64,000 bases of DNA from contig NZ_JAPDNR010000001.1 in assembly GCF_025989125.1 (NCBI RefSeq), positions 620,001 to 684,000 on the forward strand, read 5' to 3'. The translations under genes were made by a program, and so were the position numbers. The notes under the pieces were generated by a model that saw nothing but the letters and a program-made list of their open reading frames with translations, had not been told where the DNA came from and made no database searches. Below are positions 1 through 8,103 of the stretch, piece by piece. Numbering within the stretch: position 1 is the first letter of the stretch; the number at the start of each line of letters is the position of its first letter. Source of the stretch: Chitinophaga nivalis. GTDB lineage: Bacteria; Bacteroidota; Bacteroidia; Chitinophagales; Chitinophagaceae.

Positions 1-1793
1 GTACATACGTAGTCATAGCTCACAGCATCCCGCGGTGTATAAGGCTTCACCTGACCATAAGATAAACGCATGGTGAAGTTGGCATCCGGATACCTGTTGG
101 CACCAGGCGTCATTTCGATCACACCTTTCAGGTAGATACGACCCAGCTCTTTGGTTTTTTCTGCGAACTGGCTGTATAATGGCAGATATTTGCTGTTATT
201 TTTCAGGAAAGCGCTGGCATAAGCAAAGGCAGGATCCTGCTGAAGGGTTACGGCATCCGGGTTAGCAACAAAAGCTTTCCATTTGGTATCATTGAAGATG
301 ATGGTGTTGGACATCAGTGCTGCAGCCCAGAGACGGTAAGTATTTTCCTCATCGAGGCTACCGTATTTGGCTTTCAGTGACGCGTAAAAATCAGCAGGCT
401 GCTGTTCTTTAGCGATATCCGTGTAGAACATCCGGGCAGTAGCTGACAGTATTTTCTGATCGCTGGCTTTATTTTCCACACCCAGGAAACCACTACGGGC
501 TTTATCTGCTGCTTCGATGGCATTTTTCACTGCATCTTTTGCCGCACCTGGCGTTACCAATGCATTTTCCACATTTTGCAGGGAAGCCGCAAAAGCAGCT
601 ACCGGAGAACCCAGGATACCTTCGTTCAGGTACATCCGTTGTTTCGCATAAGGAGTCCATGCTTTATAGGCCTGCTCGTAATCTTTCATCACACTGGCAT
701 ATTCCGGCTTCTGCTGTGCCCAGGTGCTGAAAGCTGCCTCTTGTTTTTGTTTATCTGCGAGTACACCATGTTTTTCCAGTTGTTTGGTTTCCCCGTCAAA
801 GAATTTCCAGTAGTTGGCAATAGTAGCATAGGAAGATGCCAGCTGTAACTTAACAGCAGGATCTTTTTTCATTTCTTCCAGCATCGCTTTCAGTCTCACA
901 TCACGCAGATTCACCAGTGAAGGGCTTTCGATGGAAGTTTTCAGTTTTACACCATAGGAAGTTTCGTAGCGGTTGGTACCACCTGGATAACCAAAGATCA
1001 TGGCATAATCATTTTCCTTTACGCCTTTGATAGATACCGGCAGGAAATGTTTTGGTTTTAAAGGCACGTTGTCTGCAGCATAAGGAGCAGGTTTACCATC
1101 TTTTCCGGCATACACACGGAAGATGGAGAAGTCACCGGTGTGGCGCGGCCATTCCCAGTTATCTGTATCACCTCCGAATTTACCTACATTTTCAGGAGGT
1201 GTACCTACCAGGCGGATATCTGTATAACGTTCGTATACAAACAACAGGTACTGGTTATTTTTAAACATCGGTACGATCTGGGCTTCATAACCGGTATTGG
1301 CAACCGCTTTAGCGATAATACCCTGGTAAGCCTGATATTCTTTTTTGGCGCGGTCGGCAGCAGTAGCTCCCTGCAGAGATGCTTCCACTTCTTTGGTGAC
1401 ATCTTCTACTTTCACCAGAAACTGTACACTCAGTTTATTGGCAGGAATTTCTTCCTTTTTATTTTTGGCATAGAAGCCATTTTTCAGGTAGTTATGTTCT
1501 ACAGAACTGGCGGCAGCAATCGCCCCGTAACCGCAGTGGTGGTTGGTAAAAACCAGTCCTTCCGCACTTACTATTTCACCAGTACAACCAGCACCGAAAA
1601 TTACAATGGCATCTTTCAAAGACGCTTTATTAATGCTGTACAATTGTTCTTTGGTTAGCTTCAATCCTCTCTTCACCATGTCATTGTACGTTTGCTGCCC
1701 TAATAAATACGGCAGCCACATGCCCTCATCTGCTTTAGCCCATTTTATACTTACGCTAAGCAACAAGAGCAAAACCATTAACTTTTTCCTCAT
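1..1793 (-). CDS. S46 family dipeptidyl peptidase (DPP7/DPP11-like), 3' end outside window
   Basis: An exported serine peptidase that removes dipeptides from oligopeptide N-termini, as expected for a peptide-using Bacteroidota. The visible 597 residues start MRKKLMVLLLLLSVSIKWAKA (signal peptide), then ADEGMWLP, typical of mature S46 enzymes. The NHHCG motif at residues 84-88 carries the catalytic His. A GGDTDNWEWPRHTGDF segment near residue 220 carries the family's catalytic Asp region, followed by GYPGGTNRY. The Ser motif and the Gly/Arg residue separating DPP7 from DPP11 specificity lie beyond base 1, so the subtype cannot be decided. A TAGGTTTG box lies about 27 bp upstream of the start on the same strand. 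Confidence 0.93.
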   Translation of the reverse strand, partial: MRKKLMVLLLLLSVSIKWAKADEGMWLPYLLGQQTYNDMVKRGLKLTKEQLYSINKASLKDAIVIFGAGCTGEIVSAEGLVFTNHHCGYGAIAAASSVEHNYLKNGFYAKNKKEEIPANKLSVQFLVKVEDVTKEVEASLQGATAADRAKKEYQAYQGIIAKAVANTGYEAQIVPMFKNNQYLLFVYERYTDIRLVGTPPENVGKFGGDTDNWEWPRHTGDFSIFRVYAGKDGKPAPYAADNVPLKPKHFLPVSIKGVKENDYAMIFGYPGGTNRYETSYGVKLKTSIESPSLVNLRDVRLKAMLEEMKKDPAVKLQLASSYATIANYWKFFDGETKQLEKHGVLADKQKQEAAFSTWAQQKPEYASVMKDYEQAYKAWTPYAKQRMYLNEGILGSPVAAFAASLQNVENALVTPGAAKDAVKNAIEAADKARSGFLGVENKASDQKILSATARMFYTDIAKEQQPADFYASLKAKYGSLDEENTYRLWAAALMSNTIIFNDTKWKAFVANPDAVTLQQDPAFAYASAFLKNNSKYLPLYSQFAEKTKELGRIYLKGVIEMTPGANRYPDANFTMRLSYGQVKPYTPRDAVSYDYVC

Positions 1794-1819
1794 ATAATTT
1801 GGTTTTGTTTTAAGGACCC

Positions 1820-1827
1820 CAAACCTA
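1820..1827 (-). promoter_or_regulatory. Candidate -7 box (TAGGTTTG) of the S46 peptidase gene
   Basis: Read on the minus strand the sequence is TAGGTTTG, an exact match to the Bacteroidota TAnnTTTG element. Transcription would begin near 1816, giving a leader of about 23 nt. No clear -33 TTTG was found, which is common. Confidence 0.5.
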
Positions 1828-2119
1828 GCCAATTTTTTGTTAACGACCGCAGGAATAGGGATTAACGGCCATTCCGCCCTCTCTAAATTGCCGGAGCTGT
1901 TACCAGCTGGTTACCTATCCGGGCAATATCATCCATTTACCCACCCTGGTGGTGTGATATCTGCTATTACGCTCCGCTGCGCGTTTTCATATTTCTTAAT
2001 TCCTTAAAACCAACGGGGAGGAAACCGGAAAAACTGGAATATGTTTTGATAAAGGGAGGCTGCATACCAGCCGTGCCAGTATGCAATAAGGTATCGTTAA
2101 ACAACTAAAACCGTGTGCT
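1828..2119. other. Intergenic region, no gene seen
   Basis: This stretch separates the divergent S46 peptidase and the coiled-coil lipoprotein. It contains short dyads such as ACCAGCTGGT around 1900 but no RNA gene, repeat or convincing small ORF. The lipoprotein promoter must lie here; a near-consensus TATGTTTTG occurs around 2040. Confidence 0.4.
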
Positions 2120-2557
2120 ATGAAAAGAATAATGCTCCTGATAAGTATTGCTGCATTTGTTGCATGTAATGAAAACAACCAGCAACAAGAAAAGAAAGAA
2201 GAAATAAAAGATGGTTTGGAAAAAGTGGGCGGCGATATCAAGGCTACCGCCAACAGTGCCGGGGATTATCTCAACGAACAGAAAAAACAAGCCGAAGAAG
2301 CCATCAACGAACGTATACGCGATATTGACCAGACTTCTGCGGAATTGAAAAAAGAAGGCACTGAAAAAAGTGAAGCAGCCCGCAAAAAACTGGAAGTCCT
2401 CAAAGCGGATATGAAAAAAAAGATGGAAGACGTTAAAAACAGCAGCGCCGCCACCTGGGACAGTACCCGGGAAGCAGCCGATCAGCTGATGAAAAAATCT
2501 GATAAAGAATGGACTAATTTCAAACAGGATTTTAAAGACCTGTTCAAGAAAGATTAA
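2120..2557 (+). CDS. Coiled-coil lipoprotein of unknown function
   Basis: A 145-residue protein with a lipoprotein signal (MKRIMLLISIAAFVAC, lipid-modified Cys16). The mature part is extremely rich in Lys, Glu, Ala and Gln, with no predicted membrane segment. Heptad-like runs from about residue 25 to 135 indicate one long amphipathic or coiled-coil helix, ending in a Lys/Asp/Phe-rich tail (FKQDFKDLFKKD). This composition resembles LEA-like and YtxH-like stress proteins, but I recognise no defined family. It likely sits on the periplasmic side of a membrane. It is followed after 87 bp by rnhB. Confidence 0.8.
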   Translation: MKRIMLLISIAAFVACNENNQQQEKKEEIKDGLEKVGGDIKATANSAGDYLNEQKKQAEEAINERIRDIDQTSAELKKEGTEKSEAARKKLEVLKADMKKKMEDVKNSSAATWDSTREAADQLMKKSDKEWTNFKQDFKDLFKKD

Positions 2558-2644
2558 AGAACAGACCAGGATGGCCTGAATATCCACAAGGCTTGTTCCT
2601 TGAACATTATTCATGTAATTTTACCCGGCTTAATAAATTAAAAT

Positions 2645-3244
2645 TTGCTACTTTCTCATTATCAGGAATTATTAACAGAAGCCGGCTGCGATGAAGCTGG
2701 CCGGGGGTGCCTCGCAGGCCCTGTCTTTGCAGCAGCAGTTATATTGCCGGCCGGCTTTCGCCACCCTATGCTGAATGATTCCAAACAAATGAAGGCCGCC
2801 GACCGGGATAAATTACGGGGAATTATTGAAACAGAAGCTGTGTGTTATGCCGTGGCCAGTGTGGATAACGTGGAAATAGACAAGATAAATATATTGAAAG
2901 CCTCTTTCAAGGCCATGCATCTGGCTTTGGAAAAACTACAGCAGCAACCGGGTTTTATACTGGTAGACGGCAATCGCTTCTATGCCTATGGCAGCACACC
3001 ACATGCCTGTATTGTACAGGGAGATGGCAAATATGCTTCCATTGCAGCGGCTTCCGTACTGGCTAAAACTTACCGGGATGAATATATGCAGCAATTACAC
3101 GCCACATATCCTCATTTCGGCTGGGATGTTAATAAAGGCTATCCCACCAAGCTGCACAGAGAGGCGATACGGGCATTCGGTGATACACCCTATCACCGGA
3201 AATCATTCCGATTGTTGCCGGAACAATTGGAACTAGACCTGTAA
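2645..3244 (+). CDS. rnhB: Ribonuclease HII
   Basis: Cleaves RNA in RNA-DNA hybrids, including single ribonucleotides in DNA. The 199-residue protein has the type 2 RNase H signature AGCDEAGRGCLAGPV, giving the acidic residues D16 and E17; D108 (LVDGN) and D145 (KTYRDEY) complete the DEDD set. The start is a TTG at 2645: an in-frame TAA lies at 2639-2641, so no upstream start is possible, and the next residues (LLSHYQELLTEAGCDEAG) match the usual N-terminus. Length is normal for the family. rpoN follows 86 bp downstream with its own promoter box. Confidence 0.95.
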   Translation: MLLSHYQELLTEAGCDEAGRGCLAGPVFAAAVILPAGFRHPMLNDSKQMKAADRDKLRGIIETEAVCYAVASVDNVEIDKINILKASFKAMHLALEKLQQQPGFILVDGNRFYAYGSTPHACIVQGDGKYASIAAASVLAKTYRDEYMQQLHATYPHFGWDVNKGYPTKLHREAIRAFGDTPYHRKSFRLLPEQLELDL

Positions 3245-3304
3245 AGAACACCAGCCCCCTGAAAACGGGCAGGACTAAACCATGAAGGTTAACCTTATAC
3301 TTAT

Positions 3305-3312
3305 TAATTTTG
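3305..3312 (+). promoter_or_regulatory. Candidate -7 box (TAATTTTG) of rpoN
   Basis: Exact match to TAnnTTTG, ending 18 bp before the rpoN start codon, so the leader would be about 15 nt. This suggests rpoN is not dependent on readthrough from rnhB. Confidence 0.6.
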
Positions 3313-3330
3313 CCCTCATAGGGAACAATT

Positions 3331-4818
3331 ATGTTAAAGCAGACACAACAGCAAAAATTATTACAGAAACTTTCTCCCCAGCAGATTCAGCTCATGAAAC
3401 TGCTGCAGGTACCTACTGTGAACCTGGAAGAAAGGATTAAAGAAGAGCTGGAAGAGAATCCTGCACTGGAATATGGTGAAGAATCCAATGATGACGAGTT
3501 TAAAGAGCAGGAAGAGTATGAAGTCCCCTCAGATGACGAAGAATTTGAACCGGATGGCAGTGAAAATGAATATGATAATATAGATATTTCTGAATATGTG
3601 AGTGAGGGTGATGATGATGTGGCAGATTATAAACTGCGGGACGACAATTACCCTGATCCGGATGAGAGCAATAAAACCATTCCGATCCGGGTGGAAACCT
3701 CTTTCCACGAGCACCTGCTCAGCCAGTTGGGTATGCTGGAACTGAATAATCACCAGAATGCCATTGCCGAACATATTATCGGCAGTATTGACGATGACGG
3801 CTACCTGAGAAGAGAAATCAGCTCTATGGTAGACGACTTGTCTTTCTCTCAAAACATAGATACTACGGAAGAAGAAATCAGGGAACTGATTAAAAAAATA
3901 CAGGACTTCGACCCGGCCGGGGTATGCTGTACTGATCTGAAAGAGTGTTTGTTGTTGCAGCTGAAACGCAAATCGCAGGATGATTTTGGCGTACACACCG
4001 CCTATCTGATTCTCGAGAACTACTTCGATGAATTTACAAAGAAGCACTACGAAAAAATACAGAAAGCCCTGAGTCTCAGCGATGAAGGCCTGAAAGAGGC
4101 TATCACTCAGATTATCCGGCTGAATCCCAAACCAGGTGGCAACTATGCTACGCTGAATAAGGCGGAAAGCTATGTATTGCCGGATTTCTTCATTCTGAAC
4201 AATGCCGGTAAACTGGAGCTGACCCTCAATTCCCGGAATGCTCCGGACCTGCGTATTTCCGGTGGTTACCGCGAAATGCTGAAAGAATACGACCGGGGTG
4301 ATAAAAAAGATAAACGTCAGAAAGAGGCGGTCTTGTTTATCAAACAAAAAATTGACGCAGCGAAATGGTTTATAGATGCCATTAAGCAACGTCAGCACAC
4401 CTTACTATCCACCATGGAATCTATCATGGATTATCAGCGGGAGTTCTTCCTCACCGGGGACGAAACGACTATGAAACCCATGATCCTGAAAGATATTGCA
4501 GACCGCACACAGCTGGATATATCCACGGTGAGCCGGGTGGCCAACAGTAAATATGTACAAACGGAATTCGGTACATTCAAGCTCAAATTTTTCTTCTCGG
4601 AATCTTTATCTACCGATAGCGGAGAAGAAGTATCTACCAGAGAAGTAAAGAAGATTCTGTCTGACCTGATAGAAGCAGAAAATAAAAGGAAACCGCTGAG
4701 TGATGAAAACCTCACCAAAATGCTGCAGGACAAAGGTTATAATATAGCCCGCCGTACTGTAGCCAAATACAGGGAGCAGCTGAATATTCCGGTAGCCCGT
4801 TTACGTAAAGAATTATAA
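3331..4818 (+). CDS. rpoN: RNA polymerase sigma-54 factor
   Basis: Sigma-54 directs RNA polymerase to -24/-12 promoters and needs an AAA+ activator to open DNA. The 495-residue protein has the Gln/Leu-rich activator-contact region I (LKQTQQQKLLQKLSPQQIQLMKLLQVP), then a strongly acidic linker (about residues 45-120) unusually rich in Asp and Glu. The core-binding region, a helix-turn-helix near 385-425 (LKDIADRTQLDISTVSRVANSKYVQT) and the RpoN box ARRTVAKYRE at 473-482 follow. No enhancer-binding activator is encoded in this window. The downstream PAP2-like gene starts 11 bp after the stop and is probably cotranscribed. Confidence 0.97.
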   Translation: MLKQTQQQKLLQKLSPQQIQLMKLLQVPTVNLEERIKEELEENPALEYGEESNDDEFKEQEEYEVPSDDEEFEPDGSENEYDNIDISEYVSEGDDDVADYKLRDDNYPDPDESNKTIPIRVETSFHEHLLSQLGMLELNNHQNAIAEHIIGSIDDDGYLRREISSMVDDLSFSQNIDTTEEEIRELIKKIQDFDPAGVCCTDLKECLLLQLKRKSQDDFGVHTAYLILENYFDEFTKKHYEKIQKALSLSDEGLKEAITQIIRLNPKPGGNYATLNKAESYVLPDFFILNNAGKLELTLNSRNAPDLRISGGYREMLKEYDRGDKKDKRQKEAVLFIKQKIDAAKWFIDAIKQRQHTLLSTMESIMDYQREFFLTGDETTMKPMILKDIADRTQLDISTVSRVANSKYVQTEFGTFKLKFFFSESLSTDSGEEVSTREVKKILSDLIEAENKRKPLSDENLTKMLQDKGYNIARRTVAKYREQLNIPVARLRKEL

Positions 4819-4829
4819 GACAACAGACC

Positions 4830-5525
4830 ATGCAAGAACAAGCTGTATTAGACCGGGACGGACATTTACATATGGAGCCGGAGTTTTCACCCTCCGTGCG
4901 GGCGTTTGCCCAGGCTATATCCTGGCTTGCCCACCCATTGTTTATTCCTTTACTGGTTACCTTTCTCGTGCTGCAATCCATTCCTGAGTACATGGTTGCA
5001 TTTAAATCAATCAGCAAACGTTTTGCATTTGACACCCTGTATTTCCGGGTAGCGATTATCAGCCTGGGATTTCCCCTGTTGACCGTATTGCTGGCAAAAG
5101 CCCTTGGATTTATTTCTTCTATTTATATGAAAACACAACGGGACCGTATTATCCCGTATATCGCTGTTATCATTTATTATTTCTGGGCTTTCTATACTTT
5201 TTTACAGGAAGGCCGGGCGCCTAAGTTTTATACGGCGTTTTTCCTGGGTACTTTCCTCTCTATTTCCATCGCATTTATCTCCAATAATTTCATTAAAACC
5301 AGCATGCATACAGTAGGCTGGGGAGGAATTATCGGCTTTCTGTTATCATTGGCGTGGGGAATGCATATGAATGTATCTATTCCGCTTGTTATTACCTTTT
5401 TTGTAGCCGCTATAGTGGCCACTGCGCGACTTATACTACACGCCCACACCCCCCGGGAAGTATACCTTGGCTTCTTTATCGGCATCATCACCCAACTGGC
5501 AGCCTGCTGGATACTGGTAAAATAA
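4830..5525 (+). CDS. PAP2-like multi-pass membrane protein
   Basis: A 231-residue protein with about six hydrophobic helices. The layout recalls PAP2 lipid phosphatases: KTQRDRIIPY in place of the first KxxxxxxRP motif, and ARLILHAHTPREVYLGF in place of the SRxxxxxH motif. The middle PSGH motif is not recognisable (KTSMHTVGW instead), so lipid phosphatase activity is doubtful. It is 11 bp downstream of rpoN and likely in the same transcript. It may act on isoprenoid or phospholipid phosphates, but this is not shown by the sequence. Confidence 0.75.
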   Translation: MQEQAVLDRDGHLHMEPEFSPSVRAFAQAISWLAHPLFIPLLVTFLVLQSIPEYMVAFKSISKRFAFDTLYFRVAIISLGFPLLTVLLAKALGFISSIYMKTQRDRIIPYIAVIIYYFWAFYTFLQEGRAPKFYTAFFLGTFLSISIAFISNNFIKTSMHTVGWGGIIGFLLSLAWGMHMNVSIPLVITFFVAAIVATARLILHAHTPREVYLGFFIGIITQLAACWILVK

Positions 5526-5800
5526 TATCTTGTATATAAACGATCATTCCCGTAATCCTTGTTCTTTGTTCGTCTTTCTCAGATGAACAGAACAAGGAAA
5601 CGGGAACAAAGAAATAGAATGGCGGAAAAAAAATTTTTGGGGTTCATACAGCCGGACCTTTTCGCTATTACTCCGGTAACACTGGATGCAAAGGCCGCAA
5701 AGGCAGGCTAACAAACAATTTAACTAACAAACTATTCGGGGGGTTAAAAACAACAACTAAACTTGACTTTGCAAAAATGCCGCTTTCCTGATTTATACTC

Positions 5801-5821
5801 AAGCGTAGAAGTACGCTTTTT
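5801..5821 (+). terminator. Orphan intrinsic terminator upstream of recA
   Basis: Perfect 7-bp stem AAGCGTA/TACGCTT with a GAAG tetraloop, followed by a short T-run. It lies 275 bp past the PAP2-like gene and 330 bp before recA, so it must end either a long readthrough from rpoN or a separate short transcript. Confidence 0.55.
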
Positions 5822-6112
5822 CAAAATGCAGTAGAAATCGCATCGCCTTGCGCAGGTATTTTTCCGGGGTTATTGTTATTACGCACATTCAATGCGTAAT
5901 GTGCCTGCATCTTTGTTATGCCATTGCGGGTTAACCCTTGAAGATCTTACATTACAGGGATGCCGGTCTGATGATTGGTCAACAGCAGAAGACCGGTGTT
6001 CCGCCAATAATTACTATTTTATTTAGCATAACGAAAAGAAAATGCTAAAATATTTAGGATAATTAAAAATTAGGTCATAATTTAGCAGTACCAAATGTGA
6101 ATGCTTCTTTTT

Positions 6113-6127
6113 ATGATCAACGATCAT
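6113..6127. promoter_or_regulatory. Palindrome in the recA promoter, possible operator
   Basis: ATGATC-AAC-GATCAT is a perfect 6+6 inverted repeat ending one base before the recA -7 box. Its position in the promoter spacer suits a repressor or activator site. It does not match the classical E. coli or Bacillus SOS boxes. Confidence 0.4.
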
Positions 6128-6128
6128 T

Positions 6129-6136
6129 TAAATTTG
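6129..6136 (+). promoter_or_regulatory. Candidate -7 box (TAAATTTG) of recA
   Basis: Exact TAnnTTTG match 18 bp before the ATG at 6154. It lies inside the extra codons of the longer reading frame beginning at 6097, which argues for the 6154 start. Confidence 0.65.
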
Positions 6137-6153
6137 TAAAAAACACTAATTAT

Positions 6154-7164
6154 ATGTCTACAGCCAATGCAGAAAAACTGAAGGCCCTGCGCCTCACGAT
6201 GGACAAGATTGAGAAAGATTACGGTAAGGGATCTGTGATGATGATGGGCGAGAAAGCTGAAGCACCGATGGAAGTAATTTCTACTGGTTCTTTGGGTCTT
6301 GACATTGCACTTGGAGTGGGAGGTTTACCTAAAGGCAGGATTATAGAAATATATGGTCCGGAATCCTCTGGTAAAACAACCATAGCTATACATACAATTG
6401 CAGAAGCACAGAAAAAAGGTGGCATTTGCGCTATTATAGATGCGGAGCATGCTTTCGACAGCAGCTATGCTAAAAGACTGGGAGTAGACGTAGATTCCCT
6501 GTTAATATCTCAGCCCGATCATGGTGAGCAGGCACTGGAAATTGCCGACCGCCTGATTCTCTCCGGCGCAGTAGACGTAGTAGTGATTGACTCCGTTGCA
6601 GCCCTGGTACCGAAAAGTGAGCTGGAAGGTGAAATGGGAGAAAGCAAAATGGGTTTACAAGCCCGGTTGATGTCCCAGGCACTGCGTAAATTAACCGCCA
6701 CCATCGCCAAAACAAATTGCTGCTGCATATTCATCAACCAGTTACGTGAAAAAATAGGCGTGATGTTCGGTAACCCCGAAACCACTACCGGTGGTAACGC
6801 CCTGAAATTCTACGCATCTGTAAGGTTGGATATCCGCCGTATGAGCCAGATCAAAGATGGCGATGAAGCAATTGGTAACCGGGTAAAAGTGAAAGTGGTA
6901 AAAAATAAAGTAGCACCACCATTCCGCCAGGCAGAATTCGATATCGTTTACGGTTATGGTGTCTCCAAAACGGGTGAAATCATTGACATGGGCGTGGAAT
7001 ACGGTATTATCCAAAAAAGCGGTAGCTGGTTCAGCTATGATACCAACAAACTGGGTCAGGGCCGCGATGCAGTAAAACAACTCCTGAATGATAATCCGGA
7101 ATTGTCTGCAGAAATAGAAGCAAAGATTAAAGTAAAGATTGCTGAAAAACAAGAAGCAGAATAA
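6154..7164 (+). CDS. recA: Recombinase RecA
   Basis: Forms ATP-dependent filaments on single-stranded DNA for homologous recombination and DNA damage response. The chosen start gives 336 residues (MSTANAEKLKALRLTMDKIEK), the normal N-terminus. An open frame extends to an ATG at 6097, but the promoter box at 6129-6136 falls within that extension and its 19 residues are not RecA-like. Walker A is GPESSGKTT (68-76). The L2 DNA-binding loop region follows GNPETTTGGNALKFYASVRLDIRR. The C-terminus is Lys/Glu-rich (KIAEKQEAE). It is monocistronic, with its own promoter and a terminator about 110 bp downstream. Confidence 0.98.
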   Translation: MSTANAEKLKALRLTMDKIEKDYGKGSVMMMGEKAEAPMEVISTGSLGLDIALGVGGLPKGRIIEIYGPESSGKTTIAIHTIAEAQKKGGICAIIDAEHAFDSSYAKRLGVDVDSLLISQPDHGEQALEIADRLILSGAVDVVVIDSVAALVPKSELEGEMGESKMGLQARLMSQALRKLTATIAKTNCCCIFINQLREKIGVMFGNPETTTGGNALKFYASVRLDIRRMSQIKDGDEAIGNRVKVKVVKNKVAPPFRQAEFDIVYGYGVSKTGEIIDMGVEYGIIQKSGSWFSYDTNKLGQGRDAVKQLLNDNPELSAEIEAKIKVKIAEKQEAE

Positions 7165-7274
7165 TCAATCGGCCAACAGCCATTATAATTCGTTTCTCTC
7201 CGTAAGCAATAATTATATAAAGCTATATAATAGAAGTTAGTTTTAGTTTTAGTAAGCATTGGGTTAGTATGCAC

Positions 7275-7307
7275 ATCCCTGCCTTATCCTGGGCGGGGAT
7301 TTTTTTT
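7275..7307 (+). terminator. Intrinsic terminator downstream of recA
   Basis: Stem ATCCCTGCC paired with GGGCGGGGAT (9 bp with one G-T pair), 7- to 8-nt loop, then seven or more T. It is about 110 bp past the recA stop with no gene between. Confidence 0.8.
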
Positions 7308-7344
7308 GTCCCTCATATAAAGTCGATGATGCACCGCTGATTAC

Positions 7345-7910
7345 GCCGTTGCTTCAACATTATATTATTGCTTCATTATTACATAACGGACCTCCCTCTC
7401 TCCATATGGCAGACGATCATTAAAGTACACGCAGCACCTCATCAATCATTATATCCGGCTTTGTTGAAGGCTCCTCCAGGCGCCGCACTTATTATTCTCT
7501 CCCCATGTACGGTTATCACACAAAGGCGTTCCTCTAGCTGGTTATAAATAGCTTTACAGGGCAGTGTTCTATACCTTCTCTCCTGCTCATCATACCTGGC
7601 TAGCATGCTAAGATGCGTCCGCCAATCGTTATAAGCTGTTTGATAAAGCATCTCCGAAAGATGCATTATACATTTTCTCTCCTGCTCAATACGTACTGTT
7701 ATCACACGAGCACACTTTTACAAATGATCATAAAACAACTTTGATAAATGTATGTCATAACGGCCTTAGCTACCTGCTCTCCTGCTCATCAAACATGCAA
7801 TTACCCAGGCATGCTCCTACCAATAATTATAAATAATTCCGATGAAACGTAGTCCCACAGGATCGTATCATGTTGTTCTCTCCTGCTTATTACGCAAAGC
7901 AATTGTTGAC
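7345..7910. repeat. Degenerate ~100-bp tandem repeat array
   Basis: The hexamer CTCTCC, usually within TTCTCTCCTGCTCATCA, recurs at 7398, 7497, 7578, 7677, 7777 and 7878: spacings of 99, 81, 99, 100 and 101 bp. A second box about 40-50 bp later in each unit has the form CCAATnnTTATAA followed by TTTGATAAA (clearest near 7620 and 7830, weaker near 7360, 7450, 7545 and 7730). Units at 7497 and 7677 also share GTTATCACAC. A minus-strand frame at 7442-7705 crosses three units and repeats the residues EQER, but looks like a by-product. No known element was recognised. Confidence 0.65.
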
Positions 7911-8048
7911 ATCCTGTACTTCACACGCCCATCTTCATTTAAGCGATATCCGGCAAGACATGGACACCGGAAATATATGGCCTGTTTTCACCTCCTCATC
8001 TGCCGCCGGCAAAAATATCCATGCCCTATAACCTTCACTTATCCACAT
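7911..8048. other. Spacer between the repeat array and the typA terminator
   Basis: No gene, RNA or repeat unit was identified in this segment. A plus-strand frame from 7842 to 8087 crosses it, but its residues look like random translation. Confidence 0.4.
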
Positions 8049-8080
8049 AAAAAAAGCCGTTCCGGTAAGGGAACGGCCTT
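8049..8080 (-). terminator. Intrinsic terminator of typA
   Basis: On the minus strand GGCCGTTCC, a short loop and GGAACGGC are followed by seven T. It lies about 25 bp after the typA stop. Confidence 0.85.
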
Positions 8081-8103
8081 GTTGTAAGTAGCTTACAATA
8101 TGA

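Larger units (their letters stand above)
5526..6128. other. Hairpin-rich intergenic region upstream of recA
   Basis: About 600 bp without a convincing gene. It contains an imperfect hairpin (5547-5606: TTCCCG, CCTTGTTCT and their complements), a compact terminator-like hairpin (5801-5821), two mutually exclusive hairpins (5878-5904), a GGGTTAACCC palindrome (5928-5937) and a CCGGTCT/AGACCGG pair (5963-5996). A TGACTTTG near 5765-5772 resembles a weak promoter box. The region could encode a small RNA or a long regulatory leader; no known RNA family was recognised. Confidence 0.5.

Noticed and set aside
6097..6153. Longer RecA with a start at 6097
   Set aside because: The extra 19 residues are not RecA-like and contain the promoter box at 6129-6136.
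7442..7705. Minus-strand frame of 87 codons inside the repeat array, with EQER occurring twice 33 residues apart
   Set aside because: The repeated residues follow from the DNA repeats; the frame is broken at other units (100 and 101 bp spacing shifts the frame), and the protein has no family-like features.
7345..7910. The ~100-bp repeats as a CRISPR array
   Set aside because: Repeat boxes are short and diverged, units are too long and there are no cas genes nearby; true CRISPR repeats would be nearly identical 24-40 bp sequences.
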